DNA from: CBDAQA01 sp965247815
GTDB taxonomy: Bacteria; Planctomycetota; Phycisphaerae; Tepidisphaerales; Tepidisphaeraceae
Assembly (NCBI GenBank): GCA_965247815.1
Contig: CBDFHW010000025.1
Location: forward strand, 124,001-188,000
Reading direction: 5' to 3'
DNA: 64,000 nt
Under the pieces are notes generated by a model. The model had not been told where the DNA came from and did not search any database. It saw only the letters and a list, made by a program, of their open reading frames with translations. Positions 9,193 to 18,646 of the stretch are shown here, piece after piece. Every line of letters starts with the position of its first letter. The first letter of the stretch is position 1. The position numbers were made by a program, and so were the translations under genes.

Positions 9193-10134
9193 TCAAGTTC
9201 CGGCGTCGACGAAACGCTTGGTGATGTCGCCGTAGGCGTCGATTCTGCGGTCACGCAGGAACGGCCAGTGGGTTCGGCTGAACTCGACCTTCTCCAGGTC
9301 GCAGGGGACGATCATCACTTCTTCTTTGTCGACCGACGCCTTCTGGGCGATCTGTCCATTGGGCGCGCTGACAAAGGACTGGCCCCAGAATTCGATGCCG
9401 TCGGCGCTCACCGGTTTGCCGGTCGCGTCGAGGATGTGCTCGACGCCGATGCGGTTGGGCGAGCAGGTGTAGCACCCGTTGGCGACGGCGTGGCTGCGCT
9501 GGATCAGTTCCCAGCTGTCGTGCTGGGCATGGCCGTACTCCTGCTTTTCCGACGGATGCCAGCCGATGGCGGTGGGGTAAAAAAGGATTTCCGCGCCCTG
9601 CAACGCGGTGAGCCGTGCGCCTTCGGGATACCACTGGTCCCAGCAGATCAGCACGCCGATCTTGGCGTACGTCGTGTCCCATGCTTTGAACCCTGTGTCA
9701 CCCGGGGTGAAATAAAACTTTTCGTAATAAAGCGGGTCGTCGGGAATGTGCATCTTGCGGTAGATGCCTTTGATTGATCCGTCCGTCTCAATAATCGCGG
9801 CCGTGTTGTGGTAGAGCCCAGCGGCCCGCTTCTCGAACAGGCTGGCGATGATCACGCACTTATATTTCTTAGCGATCTTTCCCAACGCATCGGTGCTCGG
9901 CCCGGGGATGGTCTCGGCGAGTTTGAAAAATCGGTGGTCTTCCACCTGGCAGAAATACTGCGACGCGAACATCTCCTGTGTGCAGATGATTTGCGCCCCT
10001 TCGCGGGCCGCCTTTTCGACAAGCCGAATTTGATTGCGGCGGTTCACGGCCGGGTCGGCGACGCAGGCCATCTGCGTCAGCCCTACCTGCACCACACGGT
10101 CCGATTTTTCAGCGACAGCGCGACGTTGTTTCAT
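9193..10134 (-). CDS. aguB: N-carbamoylputrescine amidase (carbon-nitrogen hydrolase)
   Basis: Nitrilase-superfamily enzyme converting N-carbamoylputrescine to putrescine, CO2 and ammonia in the agmatine route of polyamine synthesis. The catalytic Glu (CTQEMFASQYFC region), Lys (YRKMHIPDDP) and Cys (GVLICWDQWYPEGAR) are all visible, and the substrate-class residues around YEKFYFTPGDTGF fit AguB. About 313 residues from the ATG at 10134, family length; the frame to 10305 adds an unrelated N-terminus. No agmatine deiminase gene lies in the window. Confidence 0.9.
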   Translation of the reverse strand: MKQRRAVAEKSDRVVQVGLTQMACVADPAVNRRNQIRLVEKAAREGAQIICTQEMFASQYFCQVEDHRFFKLAETIPGPSTDALGKIAKKYKCVIIASLFEKRAAGLYHNTAAIIETDGSIKGIYRKMHIPDDPLYYEKFYFTPGDTGFKAWDTTYAKIGVLICWDQWYPEGARLTALQGAEILFYPTAIGWHPSEKQEYGHAQHDSWELIQRSHAVANGCYTCSPNRIGVEHILDATGKPVSADGIEFWGQSFVSAPNGQIAQKASVDKEEVMIVPCDLEKVEFSRTHWPFLRDRRIDAYGDITKRFVDAGT

Positions 10135-10360
10135 GGGCAAGTCGGTATAGCCGGACCGATTGAACAGGGCAACCGGCCGGGCGTTTATTGTCCACTTGAA
10201 ACTGTCGCCCGGAAACGCACCCGCTTCACTTCTTAAAGTGGCGAAACTTTTTGATCGGGTCTGCGTCTCACAAAACATCGTCCAACAGAACATCGCATCC
10301 CGCACGAGCGAAGAGTGAAGGAGATCAGATCGGGAAGTAATCCTTTTCGGAGCCGACTCG

Positions 10361-10873
10361 ATGGCGAATCAAATTCCTCTCGAAGTGTTGCAAATCCCCA
10401 CCCCGTGCCCGGCTGATTGGGACGCGATGGCGGGGGACCAGCAGGTGAGGTTCTGCACGCATTGCTCGCTGCAGGTGTTCAACCTGTCGGCCATGGACCG
10501 GCGGTCGGCCGAGCGTTTGATGGCCGAACAGGCGGGTGAATTATGCGTTCGGCTTTTGAAGGAATCAGACGGGACCGTTGTCACGGCCGACCCCGGCGGG
10601 TGGCGGAGTTCGATCAAGAAGTTGCGGGTCCGGGGCGGCGCGATCGCGGCGGCGATGGTCGCCGTCGTTGCGGGATTGATAGGGGTCGACAAACAAGCCG
10701 TCGCGGAACCCGCAGCGACCACTCCGACGTTTCGTGAGTCGTTGATGGGGGGTCCTCGTTACCCTGGGCCGACCACCGCCCCGGTGACGCAGCCGACGGT
10801 CGCGCCGCTCATGGGGGCGATCCGTCCTCCGAGCACGCAGCCGACGACACCACCGGCGGATGGCACTAACTGA
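10361..10873 (+). CDS. CPxxW/CxxC-domain single-pass membrane protein, function unknown
   Basis: The N-terminal ~60 residues carry PCPADWDAM.GD..VRFCTHCSLQVFNLS, a pattern found at the start of many uncharacterised planctomycete and acidobacterial proteins; its Cys residues suggest a small metal or redox site. One transmembrane helix follows (about residues 90-112), then a Pro/Thr-rich tail rich in QPT repeats of low complexity. The function is not known. It stands alone, divergent from the amidase. Confidence 0.7.
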   Translation: MANQIPLEVLQIPTPCPADWDAMAGDQQVRFCTHCSLQVFNLSAMDRRSAERLMAEQAGELCVRLLKESDGTVVTADPGGWRSSIKKLRVRGGAIAAAMVAVVAGLIGVDKQAVAEPAATTPTFRESLMGGPRYPGPTTAPVTQPTVAPLMGAIRPPSTQPTTPPADGTN

Positions 10874-10925
10874 CGCTGACAAACCAAGCCAGCGTGTTCA
10901 CGTCGCGGCACCGACCCAGCGAGCG

Positions 10926-11732
10926 TCAAAGCTCTGGGGCGGTAAAGGCGATGTACTCGCCGATTTTCTCAAAGCCGAGCGATGACAGTGTCGATTTGAC
11001 GGGGCAGTCTGCGGGGACGGCGATCATCACCGAGCGCAGCGTGGCCCGACCGCAAAGGTCGATTGTCTGCTCGAGCATCGACCGCCCGATCCCCCGCCGA
11101 CGCTGCGGTTCGGCAACGTACCATTGTCGAACAGTCCCGATTTCCCCGGAAGTCAGTAACCCGATCGTCGCGACGGCCTTGCCGTCCTGAAGCGCGAGCG
11201 ACGCTTCGAAATGGGAATCATCAAGATGCAACATCGCGGCTTCGACCGCCTGCCGGTCGCCGGGGAACGCGAGCGTCATCAGTTTTTCATACTGCTGGAA
11301 CGCCGCGCGTGCGGGAATGACGGTGAGCCCCACAGGTTTGAACCGCCTCGTTTGGTACCGACGGAGCAAAAGGATGTCCTGCAACTGCGTTTGCCAACCG
11401 CGGCGGGCCAGCGCGTCTGCTAGCGATTGATCCTGCTCGGAAGACAGCGCGGGGCTCAGCGTCAACAGCCGTACGGCCGATCCCAATTCGCGCGCGATTG
11501 AATCCGCGTCATTCAGAAGTTGCTCCGGAAGAGTCCCCGGCAGGATCCTCGCTTCCAGAAAACAGTTGGCGTCCGGAACATCCGGCCGGTCTTTCGAGTG
11601 GATGAACGTCCCGGCATCGTGAACGAACTCGGTGCCGACGTGCCGGCACCATTCGAGTTGCGACTGATGAAACAACCGGACAAGGCTCTGAGGAGTAGCG
11701 GAAGTCGCGTGTGGCAAAACGGGCAAGGGCAT
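10926..11732 (-). CDS. GNAT family N-acetyltransferase
   Basis: The C-terminal half has the acetyl-CoA binding motif of GNAT enzymes (VAEPQRRRGIGRSMLEQTI, Q/R-x-x-G-x-G/A form) and the following strand-helix. The N-terminal half (about 130 residues) resembles a degenerate GNAT repeat, with its own RRGWQTQ...LLLRR end. The acceptor substrate is unknown. About 268 residues. Confidence 0.75.
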   Translation of the reverse strand: MPLPVLPHATSATPQSLVRLFHQSQLEWCRHVGTEFVHDAGTFIHSKDRPDVPDANCFLEARILPGTLPEQLLNDADSIARELGSAVRLLTLSPALSSEQDQSLADALARRGWQTQLQDILLLRRYQTRRFKPVGLTVIPARAAFQQYEKLMTLAFPGDRQAVEAAMLHLDDSHFEASLALQDGKAVATIGLLTSGEIGTVRQWYVAEPQRRRGIGRSMLEQTIDLCGRATLRSVMIAVPADCPVKSTLSSLGFEKIGEYIAFTAPEL

Positions 11733-11826
11733 TGCCGCATCTTATTCGACTGACGCGGGCTTGGCATTTCGATTGCTCGGAATCGTTCTCAGCATGAATA
11801 GCTTTTTACCTGAACAGGTGGACATC

Positions 11827-12072
11827 ATGGCTATCAAAAGTGTGTTCGACCGCGGCGGGGATGGCATGACGACAGGCGGGCTGGACCGGTTTTTAGCCCC
11901 GCCAGCTCAAGATCATTCGAACCTTCCGGACCGAATCACCGAGCCGGTCGCGAAAGACGAGGGTGCGTCGGTCGTGAACTGCGGGGGAGCGGACAAGGAT
12001 CAGTCTGTCTGCCAGCTGGCCGAGGCAGAGCGGGCGAAAGGAGTCGCTAATTCTGGGGAGAAGCCGGGCTGA
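11827..12072 (+). CDS. Small hypothetical protein
   Basis: An 81-residue frame from ATG 11827 preceded by AGGTGG at good spacing. It is polar, with two Cys and no membrane segment; no family recognised. An upstream in-frame ATG at 11794 is possible. It could be a spurious frame between two reverse-strand genes, so confidence is low. Confidence 0.35.
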   Translation: MAIKSVFDRGGDGMTTGGLDRFLAPPAQDHSNLPDRITEPVAKDEGASVVNCGGADKDQSVCQLAEAERAKGVANSGEKPG

Positions 12073-12093
12073 TGCCTGCCGGGTTTTGCCGAA

Positions 12094-12483
12094 TCAGCCG
12101 GCCGATCCGAGCGCCTTCATTTCCCGTTCGATAAGCTCCCGCAATAACGATCGGTGGCACCTTGCCTCGCGTTCGCATTGTGACGAACAGAGCAGCACAA
12201 TTGTTTCGCCAGCCAATACGCGACGGGCAAGCTCTGCAATCCATCCGGCCTGCTGTCTCATCTCTGATAGATACCTGACTCGATAGGTGGCCCAGTCGAT
12301 CCCGGTGCCAATCTTTCCGTAGACCAAAGCATGCAGTTCCTTGCTGGGGCCGAGTTCAGGCATCCAGACGTCCCAGGTCTCATTGGTCTTCGAAACACCC
12401 CGCGGGCGGTATCGGGTAATCAAAAGATGTGTTGCGCCAATATTTTTTGGCGAATCGTCCCAACGTCTGGTAATAATGGGCAT
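12094..12483 (-). CDS. DUF488 family protein
   Basis: About 129 residues. The pattern R-Y-x-P-R-G (RYRPRGVSK), then WDVWMPELGPS, and near the end LLCSSQCEREARCHR with clustered Cys and His, matches DUF488 proteins. Biochemical function of the family is not established. Confidence 0.8.
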   Translation of the reverse strand: MPIITRRWDDSPKNIGATHLLITRYRPRGVSKTNETWDVWMPELGPSKELHALVYGKIGTGIDWATYRVRYLSEMRQQAGWIAELARRVLAGETIVLLCSSQCEREARCHRSLLRELIEREMKALGSAG

Positions 12484-12688
12484 CGGTCGTAACGGTTAAC
12501 TGTTATCGGACGGGTCGCCGGCGAAACTGAAGACTGAAGTTCGCGTCGGCTGTTTTTAATCTTCCCATCCCGCATAGCCGAAAAAATCAGTACAGGTTCC
12601 GCTCGACCGCTGTCGGCAACTGAAGGTCTCGTCCTTCGGCGATGGTGTTAGTGTTTGGAATTCGTCTAGCCGTTCACCGGAGCATTCC

Positions 12689-13177
12689 ATGTCGCAGGAA
12701 ATGTCGTTCGCCCAGGCCCTGACTGAAGCCCGCCAGATCATTGTGCAGCAGTCGAACCGAATCAAGGGCGACTTGGATCGGATCAAGACGATGCAGGAAA
12801 CGATCGCCGCGCAAACGTCCACCATTAGTGACGGCGACCGCAACCTGCGCCAGAAGTCCGCCGAACTCGACGCGATGAACGAGCAGGTGAAGACGCTGAC
12901 GGCAAAGCTCGACGAGACGCGGATCGCCAAGGAGCAGGCCGAGGCAGTCATGGACCGGCAGGGACAGCGCCTGACTCAGATGCAGGAGTCGATTGCCGGC
13001 CTCGAAAAACAGGTCAACGATTTGGGTATACAGTTGAGCGGTGCCTTGGCGAGCGCGCCAACGCAGGAAGACGCCGAGGCACTCGCCGCGTTATCGCAAC
13101 TGCTGGCGGCCAAGAAGGGTGGCAGTAAGTCGGCGTCCAACCCCGGTGAAGAATCGGCCGCCGCTGCCGCGGCTTGA
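12689..13177 (+). CDS. Coiled-coil hypothetical protein
   Basis: About 162 residues, strongly heptad-repeating and Gln/Glu/Lys-rich from residue 10 to 125, then an Ala-rich tail. No membrane segment or signal peptide and no catalytic motif. No operon partner: about 200 bases separate it from the DUF488 gene and 270 from the next gene. A structural or sequestering role is only inferred. Confidence 0.65.
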   Translation: MSQEMSFAQALTEARQIIVQQSNRIKGDLDRIKTMQETIAAQTSTISDGDRNLRQKSAELDAMNEQVKTLTAKLDETRIAKEQAEAVMDRQGQRLTQMQESIAGLEKQVNDLGIQLSGALASAPTQEDAEALAALSQLLAAKKGGSKSASNPGEESAAAAAA

Positions 13178-13445
13178 TAACACGGCTTGTTTGTTGCGAA
13201 CTTCACCGGATTCCGCTCCGTCGCGATCGACGCTGGCGAAACCCGATGCGTTGTCCCGGATGCAGCCGCCACCATTAGCCACGTCGCGTCATCCCGTCCT
13301 CTTTCGACCCCCGCAAAGTTGAAATCGACCGTTTTCGAAAAGCCCGGCGATTCACGGCGTCCCTCTTACCGGCTAGCATAGGCGTTCGGCTGGACCCCCG
13401 GGCGCACGCCCCACGGACAGCCGGACGCTAAAACCCGAGGACTAG

Positions 13446-14153
13446 ATGTCATTGTCGGCTATTGAATCGCTCGAATCCCGCCGTTTGTTTTCTGGTATCG
13501 CCATTCAGGGACACACGCTTCGAATCGTGGGGGCCGCGGGCTCTTCTAATCTCATCACCTACGGCTTGAGCAGTGACGGTCAAGGCGTCGACGCCACTTT
13601 GTCGTTTCCCACGAAAGCGGGACTGCAGTCGGTCACCCGCACGTTTCCACTTTCCAAAGGGCTGCATCTGGTGAGTGTCAGCGGTGGTAACAAAGGCGAC
13701 TCGATCACCTGCGACGAAAGCCGGGGCGTGTTCCTCGTCAACGCCGTCATTAACGGAAACGGCGGCGACGACACGATCATTTCCGGTTCGGGTGACGACA
13801 AAATCTACGGCGGGGCCGGGGCCGATTCCATCAACGGCGGTGCCGGCAGCGACCGGATTTTCGGCGACCCGGGCAAGGATACTCTCCTCGGTGGGGACGG
13901 CGACGACTACCTCAAGGGCGGTCAGGACCGCGATTCTCTTGAAGGCAATGCCGGTGACGACACGCTGATCAACGCGTTCGGTGACGACACAATGGTAGGC
14001 GGCACCGGCAGCGATCTGTTCATCCGCAGCGTTACAGCCAGGAAGGCCTCTGACTTTGTTCAAGGCGTTGATCGGATCAAAATCGTCACTCCTTCGACCA
14101 ACAATTCTTCGTCGCTCTTGAACACGATCTTCCCCATCACCTCACTGTTTTAA
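13446..14153 (+). CDS. Secreted RTX-like calcium-binding repeat protein with LESRRLFS motif
   Basis: The N-terminus has LESRRLFSG, a variant of the LEPR-x-LL type N-terminal motif of secreted planctomycete proteins. After a short beta-rich domain come about six nonapeptide repeats of the GG-x-G-x-D type (residues ~99-185: NGGDDTI, GGAGADSI, GGAGSDRI, GGDGDDYL and others), which fold as a calcium-binding beta roll. About 235 residues, small for the group. Export to the cell surface is expected. Confidence 0.85.
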   Translation: MSLSAIESLESRRLFSGIAIQGHTLRIVGAAGSSNLITYGLSSDGQGVDATLSFPTKAGLQSVTRTFPLSKGLHLVSVSGGNKGDSITCDESRGVFLVNAVINGNGGDDTIISGSGDDKIYGGAGADSINGGAGSDRIFGDPGKDTLLGGDGDDYLKGGQDRDSLEGNAGDDTLINAFGDDTMVGGTGSDLFIRSVTARKASDFVQGVDRIKIVTPSTNNSSSLLNTIFPITSLF

Positions 14154-14303
14154 TCCGACCGACAAGCGGAAGACGTCTGATTTAATCCGGAACTTGTCAT
14201 CCCATGGCACGCGGCTTGTATGGTTGCACGGCGAGCCGAGCAACTGCGACATCGCAGCTCTTGGTCCTGTTCTTACCCAACTAAAAGTTGGAAGGAGTCT
14301 ACC

Positions 14304-14897
14304 GTGAAAGCCGCCAAATTATGCCTCGCCCTTTTGTTCGTTCCCGCTACCGCAGGCCTCATGACTATGACCGGCTGCGCGACCGCCCCGGCGACTGAGT
14401 CAGAAAAAGCCGACCTTGCCGTTCAGGGTAAAACGGATCTCACTGTGATCGAGCACGACGACCCGTCCATCAAAAGCCTGATCGATCAGTCGTACGGATA
14501 TGCAATATTCCCAGACATCGGTAAGGGCGGGATCGGTATCACCGGCGGTGGTGGTGCGGGCTCTGTCTATGAACGCGGCCAATACTACGGAACCTCGCAG
14601 TTGACCCTCGGAGGCGGCGGTCTAGCCGTGGGTGGCGAGACCTATACCGAATTGCTTGTCTTCAAGGACAAAGCGGCGTTCGACAACTTCACCAACTCCG
14701 GGCTAAAGTTTGACGCGAAAGCCTCGGCAGTGGCCATCCACGCGAACGCTGCCGCGACGCCTAGCTTCGCGAATGGCATCGCCGTCTTCACATACAACAC
14801 CAAGGGCTTGATGCTCGACGCCTCGATTGGTGGTCAGCAGTTCACCGTCAAACCCGCCAAGACGATGACGACTGATGCGCCAACGATTCAACAGTAA
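14304..14897 (+). CDS. SYLF (Ysc84) domain lipoprotein
   Basis: A signal peptide ending in a lipobox-like MTGCA (Cys about residue 24 from the GTG start) is followed by a domain with SYGYAIFPDIGKGGIGITGG, typical of lipid-binding SYLF/Ysc84 proteins. About 197 residues. The GTG at 14304 is chosen because GGAAGGAG precedes it at good spacing; the longer frame to 14220 lacks this. The function is membrane-associated and not defined. A rho-independent terminator follows at 14920. Confidence 0.85.
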   Translation: MKAAKLCLALLFVPATAGLMTMTGCATAPATESEKADLAVQGKTDLTVIEHDDPSIKSLIDQSYGYAIFPDIGKGGIGITGGGGAGSVYERGQYYGTSQLTLGGGGLAVGGETYTELLVFKDKAAFDNFTNSGLKFDAKASAVAIHANAAATPSFANGIAVFTYNTKGLMLDASIGGQQFTVKPAKTMTTDAPTIQQ

Positions 14898-14919
14898 TCC
14901 GGCGTTCCAAAAAAAGTTC

Positions 14920-14956
14920 AAGGGATCGGCATTTTGTTCTTGCCGGTCCCTTTTTC
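14920..14956 (+). terminator. Rho-independent terminator after SYLF gene
   Basis: A 12-base stem (14920-14931 with 14941-14952, one G-T pair) with a nine-base loop is followed by a T run, 23 bases after the stop of the SYLF gene. Confidence 0.85.
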
Positions 14957-15173
14957 CATGCGCGTGTGGTTCAAAGCTGATTCCGATCCAAACGGTTCAG
15001 CCGAACGATTAGTATCCATCAGGGTGAAGAATTGCTTGCAGGGTCCGCCGAGTTGTCGCGACCGCCCTTCCAAAATGACGGTTTTTTAAACTGTAAAAAG
15101 TCAAACCTGCGTTTCGATTTCAGATGAGTTGGCTACACTTCGGTCGTTCTAAACCGTGCGTGCCGACTGAAAA

Positions 15174-16511
15174 ATGAAACTAGTTCATCGATACTTCATT
15201 CTGTTGATCACATCGGCCGGGCTGACCGGTTGTGGCAATCCGCCGAAGCCGTCGCAGTCAGTCGACGAACTGGTTGTCCATCGAGTAGGGCTCCAAGTTC
15301 AACATGCCGGGGAGCAGCCGCAAAGCGTCCGGGATGTGATTGCCCAGCTGATCGCGCGTCCTCTGTCGGCCGAGTCGGCCAGCCGGATAGCGCTGCTGAA
15401 CAACCGCGAGCTTGCCGTCCAACTCGAAGAAGTCGGGATCGCCGAAGCCGACTATATCGCCGCGGGGCAGATCAAAAACCCCGCGATCTACGCCGACTTT
15501 CGCCCGCCCGATCGCCGTCCCCCCAGTGGCGTCGACATTGAAGCTTCGATCACAGAAGACGTTCTCGACATCCTGCTGCTTCCGCTGCGGAAGCGAATCG
15601 CTCAGCAGCAGCTCGACCGCGTGGCAGTCCTTTCCGCTGATGTCGCGTTGCAGCTGGTTCTCGATGTTCGAGTCGCATTCTACGGTATGGTGACGCACGG
15701 CCAGGATTTGAAACTGCAACAGCAGCTAAACGCGGCCGCCGAGGCGTCGGCGGACTTCGCCCGCCGCCAGCACGACGCGGGAAACATCAACGACCTGGAC
15801 TGGGCCAACCAGCAGGCCAATTATTCGGAAACTCAAATCCAGACGATCCACGCCGAAGCGATCCTGTCAGCCGACCGCGAAAAGTTAAATCGGCTTTTAG
15901 GTTTGACCGGCGACCAGACCCATTGGACGGCCGTCGACTCGCTCGACGCGATTCCCGATCAGGACCCGGCAGAGCAGATTGATTTCGAGACCGCCGCGGC
16001 CCAGCGGCTCGACATCGCCGCCGCCTCCGGACAAGTGTTGCTCGCCGAGCAGGCATTGACCTACACGCAGAAGGGGCTGCTGACCGAGGTGCGGGTCGGT
16101 GCGAGTCTGGAGCACCAGACCGATCATCAGACCGTTGTCGGGCCTTCACTGTCGCTCGAGTTGCCGATCTTTAATCAGCACCAGGGACAGATCGCCCGCG
16201 CGGAGGCGGAGATCCGCCAGGCGAAGCGAAAGCGGGACGCGAGCCGGGTGCAGATGGAAGCCGAACTGCGTCTCGCCGCCGCACAAGTTCGCCAGGCAAG
16301 GTCCGCCGCGACGCTCGCCGAAAAAAGTTTGCTCCCGCAACGGAAAGCCGTGACCGCCGCCGCCCAGCTGCAATACAATGGAATGCTGATCGGGATTTAT
16401 GCTCTGCTGGCTGCGAAGCAAAACGAATTGTTGTCGGCCCGCGAAGCGCTCGAATCCCGCCAGGACTACTGGGTCGCCAGGGCGCAACTTGACCGTGCCT
16501 CGGGAAAATAA
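15174..16511 (+). CDS. TolC family outer-membrane efflux lipoprotein
   Basis: Signal peptide with lipobox LTGCG (Cys about residue 20), then two long helical repeats characteristic of TolC/OprM-like proteins (first around 70-240, second around 270-440 with KSLLPQRKAVTAAAQLQYNGM). About 445 residues. The next gene, 48 bases on, encodes a multicopper oxidase, so the exported substrate may be copper or a related metal; no RND or MFP partner is present, which is unusual. Confidence 0.88.
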   Translation: MKLVHRYFILLITSAGLTGCGNPPKPSQSVDELVVHRVGLQVQHAGEQPQSVRDVIAQLIARPLSAESASRIALLNNRELAVQLEEVGIAEADYIAAGQIKNPAIYADFRPPDRRPPSGVDIEASITEDVLDILLLPLRKRIAQQQLDRVAVLSADVALQLVLDVRVAFYGMVTHGQDLKLQQQLNAAAEASADFARRQHDAGNINDLDWANQQANYSETQIQTIHAEAILSADREKLNRLLGLTGDQTHWTAVDSLDAIPDQDPAEQIDFETAAAQRLDIAAASGQVLLAEQALTYTQKGLLTEVRVGASLEHQTDHQTVVGPSLSLELPIFNQHQGQIARAEAEIRQAKRKRDASRVQMEAELRLAAAQVRQARSAATLAEKSLLPQRKAVTAAAQLQYNGMLIGIYALLAAKQNELLSAREALESRQDYWVARAQLDRASGK

Positions 16512-16559
16512 GTCACCGCCGGAGACTACCGTACGCCGGGGCTGTCTGGAGGGATCACC

Positions 16560-17858
16560 ATGATGACTCGCAGAGACCTGATGACCGCTGCCGCGCTTGC
16601 GGGCGGTACCGCGTTGTTGCCCGGCGTGTCCACCGCATTCGCCGGTGACCCCTCCACGCCACTGACGACGCAACCGACGACTCGGCCGTCTGATCCGAAG
16701 CTCCAGTACACGCCGGTGCACACTCCCAACGGCGTCACGCTGCCGTTCAAACTCGTCGACGGCGTGAAAGTGTTTCATCTGGTCTGCGAAGAGATTGAAC
16801 ACGAATTTATGCCCGGCCTGAAATCGCATTGCTGGGGATACAACGGCCGCACCAGCGGGCCGACGATCGAGGCCGTCGAAGGCGATCGCGTCCGCATCTA
16901 CGTCACCAATCGCCTGCCCGAAGCCACCACCACGCACTGGCACGGCCTGCGAATTCCCAACGGAATGGACGGTGTCAACGGCATGACCCAACCCGCCATT
17001 CAGCCCGGGGAAACCTTCAGATACGAGTTCACGTTGCCCGACCCCGGCACGTTCATGTACCACCCGCACCTGGACGAAATGACCCAGCAGGCGATGGGCA
17101 TGATGGGCATGTTTGTCGTACATCCGAAGGTGACGACGGCAGAAAACCGGGTCGACCGTGACTACGCGATCATGTTGTCCGAATGGCGCATCGTGCCCGG
17201 CACCGCCCGGCCGGTGACGACCGAAATGCTCGACTTCAATGTCCTGACCATGAACAGCAAGTCCTACCCGGCAACTGCGCCGCTGGTCGCCCGTACCGGT
17301 GAGCTAGTCCGCATCCGGTTCGGGAATCTTTCGGCCATGGACCACCACCCGATCCACCTGCACGGCTTTCAAACCGTGCTCACCGAAACCGACGGCGGGC
17401 TGGTCCCCAAGTCTGCCCGGTATTCTGCCAACACGACACTGGTCCCCGTCGGCGCGACCCGGGTGATCGAATTCGTCGCCGACAACCCCGGCGACTGGGC
17501 CATGCACTGTCACATGACTCACCACGTGATGAACCAGATGGGCCACGACGTGCCCAACGTCATCGGTATGAACAACAAGGGCCTGACCTCCAAAGTGCGT
17601 CCGCTGCTGCCGGGTTTCATGAGCATGGGTGAGAGCGGCATGGGCGACATGATGCAGATGGAAACTCCGGCAAACAGCGTCCCGATGATGGGCGGCAAAG
17701 GCCAGTTCGGGCTCATCGACATGGGCGGGATGTTCACCGTCGTAAAAGTCCGCGACCAAATTACCGGCTACGAAGATCCCGGTGATTACCAGCACCCCGA
17801 GGGCACGGTCGCCTCGCTGGCCAGTACCGACGAACTGCGTCGCGACGGCATTCTGTGA
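16560..17858 (+). CDS. Multicopper oxidase, Tat-exported
   Basis: A twin-arginine signal (TRRDLMTAAALAGG) leads to a periplasmic oxidase with the four copper-ligand motifs: HWHG (H126, H128), YHPH (H168, H170), HPIHLHG (H263, H266, H268) and HCH-x3-H-x4-M (H316 to M327). The family oxidises cuprous ion or phenolic substrates with reduction of oxygen to water. The C-terminal part is Met-rich (residues 342-395), typical of copper-resistance oxidases. Likely operon TolC-oxidase-DsbA. An ATG at 16563 is an alternative start. Confidence 0.92.
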   Translation: MMTRRDLMTAAALAGGTALLPGVSTAFAGDPSTPLTTQPTTRPSDPKLQYTPVHTPNGVTLPFKLVDGVKVFHLVCEEIEHEFMPGLKSHCWGYNGRTSGPTIEAVEGDRVRIYVTNRLPEATTTHWHGLRIPNGMDGVNGMTQPAIQPGETFRYEFTLPDPGTFMYHPHLDEMTQQAMGMMGMFVVHPKVTTAENRVDRDYAIMLSEWRIVPGTARPVTTEMLDFNVLTMNSKSYPATAPLVARTGELVRIRFGNLSAMDHHPIHLHGFQTVLTETDGGLVPKSARYSANTTLVPVGATRVIEFVADNPGDWAMHCHMTHHVMNQMGHDVPNVIGMNNKGLTSKVRPLLPGFMSMGESGMGDMMQMETPANSVPMMGGKGQFGLIDMGGMFTVVKVRDQITGYEDPGDYQHPEGTVASLASTDELRRDGIL

Positions 17859-17883
17859 TTGATCTTTTGTGCTGTTGTGTGCC

Positions 17884-18435
17884 ATGAACGAAACCAAGAA
17901 ACCGATCAGCGATTGCAACGACCTCGCGACTCCCGTCGTCGAAGCCGACCACCAGCTCGGCCCGGCCGACGCGCCGGTCACGCTGGTGGAGTACGGCGAT
18001 TACGAATGCCCGGACTGCCTGAACAGCGAGCCGATCGTAAAGCAGCTTCGCGATCAACTCGAAGACCGGTTGCGGGTGGTGTTCAGGCATTTTCCCAGAA
18101 ACTCCATCCACCCACGCGCCAGCGCCGCTGCCGAAGCGGCCGAAGCCGCCGCGGCACAAGGCCGGTTCTGGGACATGCACGAAGCCCTGTTCAAGCACCA
18201 GCAAGAGCTGGTCGACGTGGACCTGACACACTTGGCGTTGCTGCTCGGCCTGGACGTTTACAAGTTCCAACAGGATCTCGATTCGCCGACGTCTCGTCGC
18301 CGGGTGCGTGACAACTACGACGACGCCGTCCGCAGCGGCGTCACCCGCACGCCGACGTTCTTTATCAACGGCTGCAGGCACGACGGGCCGAACGATTTCG
18401 ACACGCTGCTCGCTGCGATCAACAGGTACGTCTGA
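17884..18435 (+). CDS. DsbA-family thiol-disulfide oxidoreductase
   Basis: Thioredoxin fold with the active site YECPDCLN near residue 45 and cis-Pro region TRTPTFFING near residue 160. The start at ATG 17884 begins 25 bases after the oxidase stop. No signal peptide is visible, so it may act in the cytoplasm like other soluble DsbA-like enzymes of this group. Linked with copper oxidase: could protect or repair thiols under copper stress (inference). Confidence 0.85.
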   Translation: MNETKKPISDCNDLATPVVEADHQLGPADAPVTLVEYGDYECPDCLNSEPIVKQLRDQLEDRLRVVFRHFPRNSIHPRASAAAEAAEAAAAQGRFWDMHEALFKHQQELVDVDLTHLALLLGLDVYKFQQDLDSPTSRRRVRDNYDDAVRSGVTRTPTFFINGCRHDGPNDFDTLLAAINRYV

Positions 18436-18454
18436 CGTAATTTGTTAGAACCAC

Positions 18455-18623
18455 GATTTTTCTCACCGCGGAGACGCGGAGGCGCAGAGAAACACCATCT
18501 GCGTGCCATTTTTTTCCAAGTAATCCATTCGTTCTTCTGACTGATAGGCGAAATTGGAACGCGACTGCGGTGCTCTTGGCTGATTCTCTTCTCGGCGACT
18601 CTGCGCCTCCGCGGTAAAAAATC
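18455..18623. repeat. Palindromic interspersed element (CCGCGGAG..GCGCAGAG arms) between convergent genes
   Basis: Left arm 18455-18489 and right arm 18599-18623 are reverse complements apart from small insertions (left arm has an extra ACGCGGAG unit), about 110 bases apart. The interval fills the gap between convergent DsbA and dnaE2 genes. The arms carry T/A runs, so it may also serve as a bidirectional terminator. Translated in reverse the arm reads FTAEAQ, a string seen in many annotated planctomycete frames. Confidence 0.7.
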
Positions 18624-18646
18624 CGTCAGCATTGTCGCCCGGGCTC

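Noticed and set aside
13799..13990. CRISPR-like repetition
   Set aside because: The repeats here are codons for RTX nonapeptides in a coding frame, not spaced direct repeats.
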